This document shows, piece after piece, positions 52,656 through 61,140 of a stretch of DNA of 64,000 nt; position 1 is the first letter of the stretch; each line of letters opens with the position of its first letter. This stretch comes from JAJVID01 sp050247435 (GTDB lineage: Bacteria; Acidobacteriota; Blastocatellia; RBC074). The notes under the pieces were generated by a model that searched no databases, was not told the origin of the DNA, and saw only the letters and a program-made list of their open reading frames with translations. Both the position numbers and the translations under genes were made by a program. The stretch covers positions 1-64,000 of the forward strand of contig JBFWUF010000038.1 of NCBI GenBank assembly GCA_050247435.1, read 5' to 3'.

Positions 52656-53525
52656 ATGCCACGCACGGTTAAATGTGGTTTGATCCAAGCTAAAAACGCT
52701 GCGCCGACCGATGCCTCGATCGAGGAGATCAAACGCATCAACATCGAAAAACACCTCGGACTGATCGAACAGGCGGCCAAGCAGGGCGTGAAGATTTTGT
52801 GCATGCAGGAAGTCTTCACCACGCCTTATTTTTGCGCAGAACAGCAGACGCGCTGGTACGAGGCGGTCGAAAAGATTCCGGACGGTCCGACCGTGAAGTT
52901 GATGCAGGAGATCGCGCGGAAACACGAGATGGTGATCATCGTTCCGATTTACGAGGAAGAGATCACCGGCGTTTATTACAACACCGCCGCCGTGATTGAC
53001 GCCGACGGCAAATACCTGGGCAAGTATCGCAAGAACCACATCCCGCACGTCGCGCCCGGTTTTTGGGAGAAGTTCTATTTCAAGCCGGGCAATCTGGGTT
53101 ATCCGACTTTTGAGACGGCCTACGCGCGCGTCGGCGTCTACATCTGCTACGACCGGCATTTTCCCGAAGGCGCGCGGGCGTTGGGCTTGAACGGCGCCGA
53201 GATTGTCTTCAATCCTTCAGCGACTGTCGCCGGGTTGAGTGAATATCTGTGGAAGTTGGAACAACCCGCGCACGCTGTGGCCAACGGCTATTTCATCGCC
53301 GCGATCAACCGCGTCGGTTACGAAGCTCCCTGGAACATCGGGGAATTTTACGGCCAGAGCTATTTCTGCGATCCGCGCGGCCAAATCATCGCTCAGGCTC
53401 CACGCGACGAGGACGCGCTGGTCGTGGCCGACCTGAATCTGGATATGATCCGCGAAGTGCGCAACACGTGGCAGTTCTTCCGCGACCGCAGGCCGGAAAC
53501 TTACGGCGCGCTGGCAAAAGAGTAA
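52656..53525 (+). CDS. Beta-ureidopropionase (paralogue 2)
   Basis: A 289-residue nitrilase-superfamily enzyme that removes the carbamoyl group from N-carbamoyl-beta-alanine. Catalytic Glu in CMQEVFTTPYF, Lys in KYRKNHIPH and Cys in VYICYDRHFPEGARALGLNGAEIVF. It starts 3 bp after the permease stop and is followed by LLM 2. It is very similar to paralogue 1 at 25549-26418, so one may be specialised for another N-carbamoyl compound. Confidence 0.9.
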   Translation: MPRTVKCGLIQAKNAAPTDASIEEIKRINIEKHLGLIEQAAKQGVKILCMQEVFTTPYFCAEQQTRWYEAVEKIPDGPTVKLMQEIARKHEMVIIVPIYEEEITGVYYNTAAVIDADGKYLGKYRKNHIPHVAPGFWEKFYFKPGNLGYPTFETAYARVGVYICYDRHFPEGARALGLNGAEIVFNPSATVAGLSEYLWKLEQPAHAVANGYFIAAINRVGYEAPWNIGEFYGQSYFCDPRGQIIAQAPRDEDALVVADLNLDMIREVRNTWQFFRDRRPETYGALAKE

Positions 53526-53528
53526 ACA

Positions 53529-53605
53529 GCCACAGAGCCGCAGAGCCACAGAGGCAAAAGAGAAGACATTTGGTCTTCCACTCCGTGACTCCGTGACTCC
53601 GTGGC
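53529..53605. repeat. Imperfect inverted repeat, CCACAGAG words
   Basis: Left part 53529-53554 (GCCACAGAGCCGCAGAGCC) pairs with right part 53578-53605 (CCACTCCGTGACTCCGTG) with regularly spaced A-C mismatches; a short GAAGAC/GTCTTC stem lies between. It begins 4 bp after the beta-ureidopropionase stop and ends 18 bp before the LLM start. Confidence 0.75.
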
Positions 53606-53623
53606 AATTTTATGGAGTTCTCA

Positions 53624-54622
53624 ATGCTGGAATTCGCAATCACCTTCAAACCCGACATGACGCCTGAACGCATCGTCCATCTGACGAAGCAGGCTGAGTA
53701 CAACGGCTTCAACTACGGCTGGATGTTCGATTCGCACGTTTTGTGGCAGGAGCCTTACCCGCTGCTGACACTGATGGCAGCGAACACAGAAGAGATGCGG
53801 CTGGGTACCTGCGTGACCAACCCGGCGGCGCGTGATTGGACGGTGACGGCAAGTTTGCTCGCCACCATCAACCGAATTTCGGGCGGGCGAATGGATCTGG
53901 GCATCGGGCGCGGCGACAGTTCGCGGCGCGTGATGGGCAAACGACCGACGACGCTGGCCGATCTGGAAGCCTGCGTGCAAACGGTGCGCGATCTGTGCGC
54001 CGGCAAGCAGATTGTTTATGAAGAGCAAGCGATACAGATGACCTGGGCCGACGCGGGTGCGCCGCCGGTTTGGGTTGCGGGTTACGGGCCGAAGGCGTTG
54101 CGCTGCGCGGGCAAAATCGGCGACGGCGTGATCCTGCAATTCGCCGATCCACATTTGATCAAATGGTGCTTGCAGTTCGTGCGCGAAGGCGCGGAAGAGG
54201 CCGGGCGCGATTTCTCAAAAATCAAAGTGATGAGCGCCGCGCCGGTCTGGGTTTCGGATAACCTGGCTGAGGCGCGCGACCGCGTGCGCTGGTTCCCAGC
54301 TCTGGTTTCAAATCACGTGGTTGATCTGGTTTCGCGTTACAAGCCGGAAGAATTGCCGGCGGAGTTGACGAGTTTCATACGCGACCGCAAGGGCTACAAC
54401 TACCTGCATCACGCCGAGGTCGGCAGCAGCAACGCCGAATTCGTGACTGATGAAGTGGTTGATCGTTTCTGCATTGTCGGGCCTGCTGAAGAGCAGATAC
54501 GACGGTTGAATGAACTTGAAGAGATTGGCGTGACGCAGTTCAATATTTATCTGATGTGCGGCGATGAAGAGCAGACGGTGGAAGCTTATGGCCGCAATGT
54601 AATTCCACAAACAAGGAGGTAA
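53624..54622 (+). CDS. LLM-class F420/flavin-dependent oxidoreductase 2 (TIGR03842-like)
   Basis: A 332-residue luciferase-like barrel. ATG 53624 is preferred to 53612, since GGAG lies 8 bp upstream of it. Features: LEFAITFKPDMTPERIVHLTKQAEYNGFNYGWMFDSHVLWQEPYPLLTLMA, GGRMDLGIGRGDSSRRVMGKRP and VWVAGYGPKALRCAGKIGDGVIL. It closely resembles the LLM family named for CPS_4043. The reaction is unknown. Encoded between beta-ureidopropionase and MmsA, it may be a ring reductase, as no dihydropyrimidine dehydrogenase gene is here. Its end contains AAGGAGG, the ribosome site of mmsA. Confidence 0.85.
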   Translation: MLEFAITFKPDMTPERIVHLTKQAEYNGFNYGWMFDSHVLWQEPYPLLTLMAANTEEMRLGTCVTNPAARDWTVTASLLATINRISGGRMDLGIGRGDSSRRVMGKRPTTLADLEACVQTVRDLCAGKQIVYEEQAIQMTWADAGAPPVWVAGYGPKALRCAGKIGDGVILQFADPHLIKWCLQFVREGAEEAGRDFSKIKVMSAAPVWVSDNLAEARDRVRWFPALVSNHVVDLVSRYKPEELPAELTSFIRDRKGYNYLHHAEVGSSNAEFVTDEVVDRFCIVGPAEEQIRRLNELEEIGVTQFNIYLMCGDEEQTVEAYGRNVIPQTRR

Positions 54623-54627
54623 GAGTT

Positions 54628-56118
54628 ATGAACGCAGTTTGTCACAACTTCATCGGCGGCGAGTTGATTCCAGTTACGGCTTCACACCACACGCCGGTCT
54701 ACAATCCTTCGCGCGGCGAGGTGATCGCGCAGGCTCCTGACAGCGATGCGAAATCTGTTGACCAAGCCGTGCAAGCCGCGCGCGAAGCGTTTCCCGCCTG
54801 GGCCGACACGCCCGTGGTCGAACGCGCGCGCGTGATGTTCCGCTTCGCGCATCTGCTCGAAGAAAACTTCGAAGAGTTGGCCCGGCTGGTCACTCGCGAA
54901 CACGGCAAGACGCCTGAAGAGGCGAAAGGCGACGTGCGGCGCGGAATCGAAATGGTCGAGTTGGCCTGCCACGCGCCGACGATGCTGATGGGGCAGACGC
55001 TTGATCAGGTCGCGCGCGGCATTGACGGGCGCGTCGAGCGGCATCCGCTGGGAGTTTGCGTTGGGATCACTCCGTTCAATTTTCCCGCGATGGTTCCTCT
55101 GTGGATGTTTCCCATCGCGATTGCCTGCGGCAACACGTTCATCCTGAAACCTTCGCCGAAGGTGCCGCTGACTCCGACACGGCTGGCTGAACTGCTTGCC
55201 GAGGCTGGGTTGCCGAAAGGCGTCTTCAACGTCGTTCATGGCAATGTCGAAACTGTTGACGCGTTGCTCAAACATCCCGGCGTCGCCGCGATCAGTTTTG
55301 TCGGTTCGACGAAAGTGGCGAAGTACATTTATGAAGTCGGAACTGCGCACGGCAAACGAGTGCAGGCGGCGGGCGGAGCTAAAAATTATATGCTCGTGCT
55401 GCCTGACGCCGACCTGGACGCCGCGACGAATCAGATTATGGGGGCGGCCTTCGGTTGCAGCGGTCAACGATGCATGGCCGGAAGCGTCGCGGTCGCCGTC
55501 GGCAAGGCGGGCGATCCTCTGATCGAGAGCCTGGACGCGGCGGCGAAGAAAATGAAGGTCGGGCCTACGGACAATGGCGGCGCGCCAAACGCTGTGGACA
55601 TGGGGCCGGTGATTGACGGCGTGGCGCGCGACCGCATCAAAAGCTACATTGACCTCGGTCTGAACGAAGGCGCGAAACTGGCGACGGACGGGCGCGGCGT
55701 GATGCTGACCGAAGCCAGCGAAGGCTTCTTCGTCGGCCCGACAATCTTCGACAACGTCGCCCCGGAGATGAAAATTGTCCGTGATGAAATCTTTGGGCCG
55801 GTTTTGTCGGTGATGCGCGTTGATAATTTAAGCGAAGCCATCACGCGCGCCAACGAATCTCCATACGGCAACGGCGCGGTGATCTTCACGCGCGACGGAG
55901 GCGCGGCGCGCACGTTCGCGCGTTACGTCAATTGCGGAATGATCGGCGTCAACGTCGGCGTGCCCGCGCCGATGGCCATCTTTCCGTTCACCGGATGGAA
56001 TCAGTCGTTCTTCGGCGATCTGCACATTCAGGGACACGAAGGGTTCCACTTCTACACTCACAACAAAGTCATCCTGAGCCGGTGGAACGATCCGGGCAAG
56101 CGTGTGCTGGGCTGGTAA
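54628..56118 (+). CDS. mmsA: Methylmalonate-semialdehyde dehydrogenase (CoA-acylating)
   Basis: A 496-residue ALDH converting malonate/methylmalonate semialdehyde to acetyl-/propionyl-CoA. Motifs: FVGSTKVAKYIYEVGTAHGKRVQAAGGAKNYMLVLPD (MmsA replaces the usual catalytic Glu by Asn) and Cys in FGCSGQRCMAGSVAV. GVPAPMAIFPFTGWNQSFFGDLHIQGHEGFHFYTHNKVI is diagnostic. It completes pyrimidine (beta-alanine and beta-aminoisobutyrate) breakdown; AAGGAGGT lies within the preceding gene. Confidence 0.95.
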   Translation: MNAVCHNFIGGELIPVTASHHTPVYNPSRGEVIAQAPDSDAKSVDQAVQAAREAFPAWADTPVVERARVMFRFAHLLEENFEELARLVTREHGKTPEEAKGDVRRGIEMVELACHAPTMLMGQTLDQVARGIDGRVERHPLGVCVGITPFNFPAMVPLWMFPIAIACGNTFILKPSPKVPLTPTRLAELLAEAGLPKGVFNVVHGNVETVDALLKHPGVAAISFVGSTKVAKYIYEVGTAHGKRVQAAGGAKNYMLVLPDADLDAATNQIMGAAFGCSGQRCMAGSVAVAVGKAGDPLIESLDAAAKKMKVGPTDNGGAPNAVDMGPVIDGVARDRIKSYIDLGLNEGAKLATDGRGVMLTEASEGFFVGPTIFDNVAPEMKIVRDEIFGPVLSVMRVDNLSEAITRANESPYGNGAVIFTRDGGAARTFARYVNCGMIGVNVGVPAPMAIFPFTGWNQSFFGDLHIQGHEGFHFYTHNKVILSRWNDPGKRVLGW

Positions 56119-56145
56119 GCGGTCAGAGGCTAAACGCGAGGCAAA

Positions 56146-56296
56146 GAGAGAGTACGGAACAGGCGGGAGCTTTCTGACACGATTAACAGGATTGATCAGG
56201 ATTTCTTCCCTTTGTTTTCATCCTGACACATCCTCTTAATCCTGTCTGAAAACTTCTGTCTGTTCCGTTTTTTCCATCTATTCCGTATTCTTTCTC
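56146..56296. repeat. Nested composite inverted repeat
   Basis: Inner arms at 56176-56202 and 56220-56246 (GATTAACAGGATTGATCAGG, family 3) are flanked by outer arms of family 2 word: TACGGAACAGG at 56153-56163 opposes TTCCGTTTTTTCCATCTATTCCGTA at 56262-56287. Thus one repeat type appears inserted inside another. It spans almost all of the gap from mmsA (stop at 56118) to the RNase Z start at 56301. Confidence 0.8.
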
Positions 56297-56300
56297 CGAA

Positions 56301-57224
56301 ATGAAGATCATTCCGCTCGGAACAAGCTCCGGTAAGCCGACGTTGCATCGCAACGTCAGCGCGCTGGCCGTCGTCGGTGACGGCGAATGGTGGCTGTTCG
56401 ATTGCGGCGAGGGAACACAGACTCAAATAGCGCGCGCCGGTCTCTCGCCACAAAAACTCGTTGGCATTTTCATCTCTCACTTTCACGGCGATCACTTTAA
56501 CGGCCTGCCCGGGTTGCTTTCGACGATGTCGCTGGATCAGCGCGAAAAGGAATTGACGCTGACTGGGCCTGTGGGCATTGATGAATACTTGACGCTGCTC
56601 GCCAAGCTGAAAATTTGTTACGTCAATTACCCGCTCAAGCTGCGCGAATTCGACGCGCGTTATTTCGCCGGCAGAGAGCAGGAACTAGTTTACGAATCCG
56701 CGAAGTTCACCATCACGACGCGCCCGCTTGACCACCGAATCTTCGCGCTCGGCTACAGGCTCGAAGAAAAAACGAAGCCGGGCAGGTTCAATCTTGAACG
56801 CGCGAAAGAGTTGGGCATCCCAGCGGGGCCATTGTACTCGCACTTGCAATCGGGCAAATCAATCACGCTCGATGATGGGCGCATAATTCATCCTTCGGAG
56901 GTTCTGGGACCGCCTCGACCGGGAAAGGTCGTCAGCTATTGTCTGGACACGCGCCCGTGCGCGAACGCGGTGAAGCTTTCCGAAAACGCCGACTGGCTGA
57001 TCCACGAAGCGACCTTCACCGAAGAGTTGATCGAAGAGTCTTATCACTTCGGCCATTCGACCGCGATCCAGGCGGCGGAGATCGCACGCGAAGCCAACGC
57101 GCGGCGGTTGCTGATCACGCATTTCAGCTCGCGCTTCCCCGACACGCGGCCATTGCTTGAAGAAGCTCGTTCGGTTTTTCCGGAAACATACGCGGCTGAA
57201 GATTTGATGGAATTGGAGGTTTGA
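56301..57224 (+). CDS. rnz: Ribonuclease Z
   Basis: A 307-residue metallo-beta-lactamase-fold nuclease that trims 3' ends of tRNA precursors. Ligand motif HxHxDH in FISHFHGDHFNGLPGLL; further ligand positions in DCGEGTQTQIARAG, HEATF and LLITHFSSRF; the C-terminus DTRPLLEEARSVFPETYAAEDLMEL fits the family. The flexible-arm segment of RNase Z falls near FNLERAKELGIPAGPLYSHLQSGKSI. It ends 1 bp before the next start. Confidence 0.93.
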   Translation: MKIIPLGTSSGKPTLHRNVSALAVVGDGEWWLFDCGEGTQTQIARAGLSPQKLVGIFISHFHGDHFNGLPGLLSTMSLDQREKELTLTGPVGIDEYLTLLAKLKICYVNYPLKLREFDARYFAGREQELVYESAKFTITTRPLDHRIFALGYRLEEKTKPGRFNLERAKELGIPAGPLYSHLQSGKSITLDDGRIIHPSEVLGPPRPGKVVSYCLDTRPCANAVKLSENADWLIHEATFTEELIEESYHFGHSTAIQAAEIAREANARRLLITHFSSRFPDTRPLLEEARSVFPETYAAEDLMELEV

Positions 57225-57225
57225 C

Positions 57226-57843
57226 GTGAGATACAAACTCGAATCTGATCATCAGGTGACCGATGCGGCGGCGAAGACCGCCACTGGCAAGACGCTCAAG
57301 GAGTGGTTCAAGGAACTCGACGCCTGGGACGGCTTGAAAAAAGGCCGCCGCGGCGCCACCAATCATCTTTACGAACAGAAAGTTGATCCGTGGTGGTGCA
57401 CGACAATCGCCGTCGAGTATGAAAAGCATCACGACATCCGCAAGAAAGATGGCTTGCACGAAGGCTATTTCATTTGTTCGACCAAGACGATCTCCGCGCC
57501 GATTGAAGAGGTCTTCGCGGCCTGGTCGAGCGGCGAGGCGATGAGCCAATGGTTCGGCAAATCAACGAAGGCCGAAGTGAAAGACGGCGGCGGGTACGAA
57601 AACAAAGACGGTGATAAAGGCGCGTTCCTGCGCGTCCGGAAGAACAAAGACATCCGAATGACTTTTGAAAATCCGGCCTTCTCTTCAGCGACACAGGTTG
57701 ACGCGCAGTTTCAGGACAAAGGCAAAGGCAAGACGGCGCTGCTGGTCAATCACATCAGGATTCAGACCAGAGCCGAGGCTGACGGCTTGCGCGCCGCCTG
57801 GGCGGAAGCGCTCGATAAGCTGAAGGCCGTTTGCGAAGGATGA
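57226..57843 (+). CDS. DUF4287-like and SRPBCC (AHSA1-type) domain protein
   Basis: A 205-residue protein started at GTG 57226, with GGAGG overlapping the end of rnz. Residues ~15-70 (KTATGKTLKEWFKELDAWDGLKKGRRGATNHLYEQKVDPWW) match a DUF4287-like domain; ~85-205 are a START-like domain (TKTISAPIEEVFAAWSSGEAMSQWFG). The ligand is unknown; such proteins bind hydrophobic molecules or chaperones. Confidence 0.75.
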   Translation: MRYKLESDHQVTDAAAKTATGKTLKEWFKELDAWDGLKKGRRGATNHLYEQKVDPWWCTTIAVEYEKHHDIRKKDGLHEGYFICSTKTISAPIEEVFAAWSSGEAMSQWFGKSTKAEVKDGGGYENKDGDKGAFLRVRKNKDIRMTFENPAFSSATQVDAQFQDKGKGKTALLVNHIRIQTRAEADGLRAAWAEALDKLKAVCEG

Positions 57844-57877
57844 AGCGCGGAACATACTCAATCCGTTTGACTGTCGA

Positions 57878-58528
57878 ATGAACGCATTGATTGATGAATT
57901 ACGCAGAAGTTACGGTGAAAAACGCGGGGCGATTCGCGCGCGCATGGCCGAATTCGAAGCGATCATCCTCGAAGGCGATGACGAACGTTTGTTTGAAGAG
58001 CTTGTCTATTGCATCTTCACGGCGGGCGCGAGCGCGCGGATGGGATTGAACTCAATCGAAAGGGTTCGCTCACATCTGCTCAACGCCGGTCATCAGCGTT
58101 TGAACCGCTTGCTCATCGGAGCGCATCGTTACCCGAACGCGCGTTCCGGTTATGTTGTCCACACGAGAAATTTTCTGAAGCGTGATTGCGGGTTGCGTTT
58201 GAGTGAGCGGTTAGAATCGTTCGGCGATGACATGGAAGCCCGCCGCGACTTCTTCGCGAAAAACCCCGACGTCAAAGGCATCGGTTACAAAGAAGCAAGT
58301 CATTATCTCAGAAACATTGGCTATTGCGGCTACGCGATCCTGGATAAACACATCCTGCGAACCCTGAATGAACTCGGGGTGATCGAATCTCCCGATCCTC
58401 CCTCGACGAAAAAAAAGTATCTGGCCGTTGAAGACCGCATGAGAAAATTCGCCGAGGATATTAAAATCAATTTCGACGAACTTGATCTCCTGCTCTGGTC
58501 GAACAAAACCGGCGTCATTTTGAAATAA
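57878..58528 (+). CDS. N-glycosylase/DNA lyase of the Ogg2 type
   Basis: A 216-residue helix-hairpin-helix glycosylase that would excise 8-oxoguanine. HhH and catalytic region VKGIGYKEASHYLRNIGYCGYAILDKHILRTL has the catalytic Lys in KGIGYKEAS and the Asp in LDKHIL. Short length and no [4Fe-4S] cysteines distinguish it from endonuclease III. ATG 57878, 35 bp after the SRPBCC stop. Confidence 0.88.
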   Translation: MNALIDELRRSYGEKRGAIRARMAEFEAIILEGDDERLFEELVYCIFTAGASARMGLNSIERVRSHLLNAGHQRLNRLLIGAHRYPNARSGYVVHTRNFLKRDCGLRLSERLESFGDDMEARRDFFAKNPDVKGIGYKEASHYLRNIGYCGYAILDKHILRTLNELGVIESPDPPSTKKKYLAVEDRMRKFAEDIKINFDELDLLLWSNKTGVILK

Positions 58529-58591
58529 AGAAACCGTATGATGACGAATGGCAAGCGCCCTCGTCATCATCCACGACTTCCGAGGTGTTTT

Positions 58592-60217
58592 ATGACAACC
58601 GCTCTTCGGATTCTGACAGTCTTGTTGGCCGCCGTTCTCCTGTCCGGCGCCACGATGGCCGAGACGCGCGGCAAGGCGCTCAAACGCGCCAGCGGCGAGA
58701 TACGCAAGGCCAACTTCATCGAGGCTGAAAAAATCTATCGCCATCTGCTCGAGAAGGATCAAACCGACAAAGAGGCTCGGCTGGGTCTGAGCTTCGCGCT
58801 GGTTAAACAGATCAAGCTGCAGGAAGCTTACGAGAACGCCGCGCAGGTGATCGCCGCCGACCCGCTCAACTCGCGCGCCTTCGCGCTGCTCGGAACCGCG
58901 CTGCTACGATCGGGCGAATTCCGCAACTCGGTCGAGGCTCTTTACACCGCCGTCAAATTCAACAACAAAGAGGCTCTGGCCATCGCGGGGCTTTCAGAAA
59001 TCGAGTATTACGAGCATCGAACGCGCAATTCTTACGATGGGTTGAGGCGCGCGGTATCGCTCGATCCGCTGGAGCCGGATTATTACCTCTCGCTAGCCCG
59101 CGCATGTTCGCGGCTGGAGTATTACGACGAAGCAGCCGATGCATATCAGCGTTTTCTCGATGTCACACCCAAAACCGAGATCGAGCGGCGGGCGCGCATT
59201 CGCGGGCTGATTGATTTCTACCGGTACCTGGGCAACACGAAGATTCATCGCATTGGCGGCAAGGAAATCTCGGTCATTCCGTTCGAGTTGATCAACCACC
59301 GTCCGTTCATCACTCTGACTGTCAATGGCAAGGGGCCATTACGATTCGTCGTTGACACCGGCGCCAGCCTGTCAGTGATTTCGGATAAAGCCGCCGAGCG
59401 GTTAGGCATCAGGCCTGTCGCGCGCGGAGGCAATGCGCGGGCGGTGGGTGGCACTGGCGTCTTCCCGATCATCTACGGGCTGCTCGATTCGATCTCGATC
59501 GGCGAAGCGCGGATCGAAGCGATTCCCGTTTACATCCGCACCATTCACACCGCGCCCGATACGCCCGAAAGCGAAAAAGCCGATGGTTACATCGGGTTGT
59601 CCGTGCTGGCGAACTACGCGGTGACGCTCGATTACCAGGCCAAACAAATGACGTTTGACCGTTCTCCGATTCGCGAAGAAGCGCAGCAACCGGTCCAACA
59701 GCCAATCAGGCCCGGCGAGACGGCGCCGGTTGACGCCGCCAAACCAGGCGCGCCTGTCATCGGCGATATCGTCAGCGGGTTCGAGATCCCGATTCGCAGC
59801 ACGAGCGGTGGTTTGGCCAGCGCCGAAACGCAGTTGCCGAATTTGAGCCGCCCGCTGAATTTCATCATTGACACCGGCGCCACGACGAGCGTCATTTCAA
59901 AAGCCGCCGTCCAGCGCCACTCATTGGAAGGGCTGAAGATCAAAGGCGAAACCATCCGGGTCATCGGCGCGGCGGGTGTTGAAGACGGCGTCGAAACGCT
60001 CGGCCTGTCGGCCTTGACTGTCAACGGCCTGAAAAAGAACAACTCGCGCGCCGTAATTTTGAACCTCGAAGCGGTCAACGAGACTTCAGGATTTGAACAA
60101 CACGGAATTCTGGGCGGGGATTATCTGGAGCATTTCCGCATAGTGTTAGACCTGCGGCGTTACCAGTTCAAACTGACGCCACAAAGCAAGGCGATCACCA
60201 TCGCGGCGGACAAGTAG
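58592..60217 (+). CDS. Exported TPR protein with two retropepsin-like domains
   Basis: A 541-residue protein from ATG 58592 (signal TTALRILTVLLAAVLLSGATMA; GAGGTG upstream). Residues ~30-210 hold TPR-like helical repeats (EIRKANFIEAEKIYRHLLEKDQTDKEARLGLSFALVKQIKLQEAYENAAQVI). Two aspartyl-protease units follow: FVVDTGASLSVIS (~250) and FIIDTGATTSVIS (~425), each with its own C-terminal GxxGxxxLxxY-like element. Two retropepsin units in one chain could form an intramolecular dimer like pepsin. The proline/glutamine-rich linker between them is ~370-395. Substrate unknown. Confidence 0.88.
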   Translation: MTTALRILTVLLAAVLLSGATMAETRGKALKRASGEIRKANFIEAEKIYRHLLEKDQTDKEARLGLSFALVKQIKLQEAYENAAQVIAADPLNSRAFALLGTALLRSGEFRNSVEALYTAVKFNNKEALAIAGLSEIEYYEHRTRNSYDGLRRAVSLDPLEPDYYLSLARACSRLEYYDEAADAYQRFLDVTPKTEIERRARIRGLIDFYRYLGNTKIHRIGGKEISVIPFELINHRPFITLTVNGKGPLRFVVDTGASLSVISDKAAERLGIRPVARGGNARAVGGTGVFPIIYGLLDSISIGEARIEAIPVYIRTIHTAPDTPESEKADGYIGLSVLANYAVTLDYQAKQMTFDRSPIREEAQQPVQQPIRPGETAPVDAAKPGAPVIGDIVSGFEIPIRSTSGGLASAETQLPNLSRPLNFIIDTGATTSVISKAAVQRHSLEGLKIKGETIRVIGAAGVEDGVETLGLSALTVNGLKKNNSRAVILNLEAVNETSGFEQHGILGGDYLEHFRIVLDLRRYQFKLTPQSKAITIAADK

Positions 60218-60218
60218 C

Positions 60219-60292
60219 GGGGAATGCGGAATGCGGAATAAAAACCCTTTGCAGATCATTCATTCAGCATTCCGCATCCCGCATTCCGCATT
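60219..60292. repeat. Inverted repeat, GAATGCG words
   Basis: Left arm about 60219-60240 (GGAATGCGGAATGCGGAAT) and right arm 60269-60292 (ATTCCGCATCCCGCATTCCG) around a 28-bp loop; each arm is a tandem 7-bp repeat. It starts one base after the stop of the retropepsin gene and ends 5 bp before the PIN ATG, leaving no Shine-Dalgarno site. Confidence 0.88.
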
Positions 60293-60297
60293 GACTT

Positions 60298-60759
60298 ATG
60301 ATTACCAGCATCTATCTGGAGACATCGGTCATCGGCGCATACCTCGACAAAGGCGAGTCGTTCCGCCGGGACCTGACGATCCGGTGGTGGGAGCATGAAC
60401 TGAAGAACTACCGCGCGTATGTCTCGCCGTTGGTCTCGCGGGAACTCGAACGCGCGCGCGAGCCTTATCGGAGCAGCTACTTGCGATTGATTCGAGACCT
60501 GCCGCAATTAGAGGTCACGGAGGAAGCCGCGATACTGGCCGACGGTTACATCGGACGTGGTATCTTCCAGCGAAAATATCTGGGCGACGCGCTGCACGTC
60601 GCGCTCGCTTCGTTTCACAAGATTGACTACCTGGTGACGTGGAATTTCGGCCATCTGGCGAACGTGCATCGCCAGGCGCGGATAAAACTGTTCAACACCG
60701 CCGCCGGATTCTTCGTCCCGGAAATTGTGACGCCGGAGTTTTTGGTGAGTGAGTTGTAA
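60298..60759 (+). CDS. PIN-domain protein (VapC-like toxin candidate)
   Basis: A 153-residue protein. The PIN core starts SIYLETSVIGAYLDKG (acidic residue in the first strand), with ADGYIGRGIFQRKYLGDALHVALASFHKIDYLVTWNFGHLANVHRQ as the central active-site face (Asp in DALHVAL; Asn in WNFGHLAN). It matches COG1569-like or orphan PIN proteins acting on RNA. Its likely antitoxin lies 148 bp downstream behind an inverted repeat. The start is right at the end of the previous repeat. Confidence 0.85.
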   Translation: MITSIYLETSVIGAYLDKGESFRRDLTIRWWEHELKNYRAYVSPLVSRELERAREPYRSSYLRLIRDLPQLEVTEEAAILADGYIGRGIFQRKYLGDALHVALASFHKIDYLVTWNFGHLANVHRQARIKLFNTAAGFFVPEIVTPEFLVSEL

Positions 60760-60907
60760 AAGACAGAAGACAGAAGACAGAAGACGTTATATTTGGAAGG
60801 CAGTTGGCGATGGGGGATTCTCGCGCCTCTGTTGCCGTCCGCTTACTGTATTCTGACTTCTGACTTCTGACTTCTATCTTCCGTCTTCCGTCTTCTGTCT
60901 TCTGTCT
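60759..60907. repeat. Inverted repeat, AGAAGAC words, between toxin-like and antitoxin-like genes
   Basis: Left arm 60759-60785 (AGACAGAAGACAGAAGACAG) and a longer right arm 60851-60907 (TTCTGACTTCTGACTTCTG ... CTTCTGTCT), with a 65-bp loop. It begins on the last base of the PIN stop and ends at the base before the next ATG, so no purine-rich ribosome site remains for that gene. Confidence 0.88.
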
Positions 60908-61120
60908 ATGTATCAACGCCCTCGTTTTTTAGAAGAGTTGCAGGCGATCCGCGAAGAGATGTCGCGCGAATGTGATTACGACATGGACCTTTTCGCGGAG
61001 ATGGTCAGAAGCAATCAGCCCCCGAAACATGGTCCCGCGCGCAACATCCGCGGCGTCCGCCAATATGCCCCTCCCAATGAAACATTAGCGAAGAAGTCTC
61101 CCCGCAAGAAGAAATCCTGA
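60908..61120 (+). CDS. Small protein, likely antitoxin partner of the PIN protein
   Basis: A 70-residue basic protein: RPRFLEELQAIREEMSRECDYDMDLFAEMVRSNQPP followed by KKSPRKKKS. Small proteins of this EIxAIREEMxxEcxyD type are commonly encoded beside YLETS-type PIN proteins and are presumed antitoxins. The assignment is by resemblance and position. The ATG has no upstream Shine-Dalgarno because the repeat ends there. Confidence 0.65.
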   Translation: MYQRPRFLEELQAIREEMSRECDYDMDLFAEMVRSNQPPKHGPARNIRGVRQYAPPNETLAKKSPRKKKS

Positions 61121-61140
61121 GGTCGAAACTCTTTCTGAAT

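Noticed and set aside
60759..60907. CRISPR-like tandem repeats (AGAAGACAG)
   Set aside because: The unit is only 9 bp, with no spacers of constant length and no cas genes; it is an arm of an inverted repeat.
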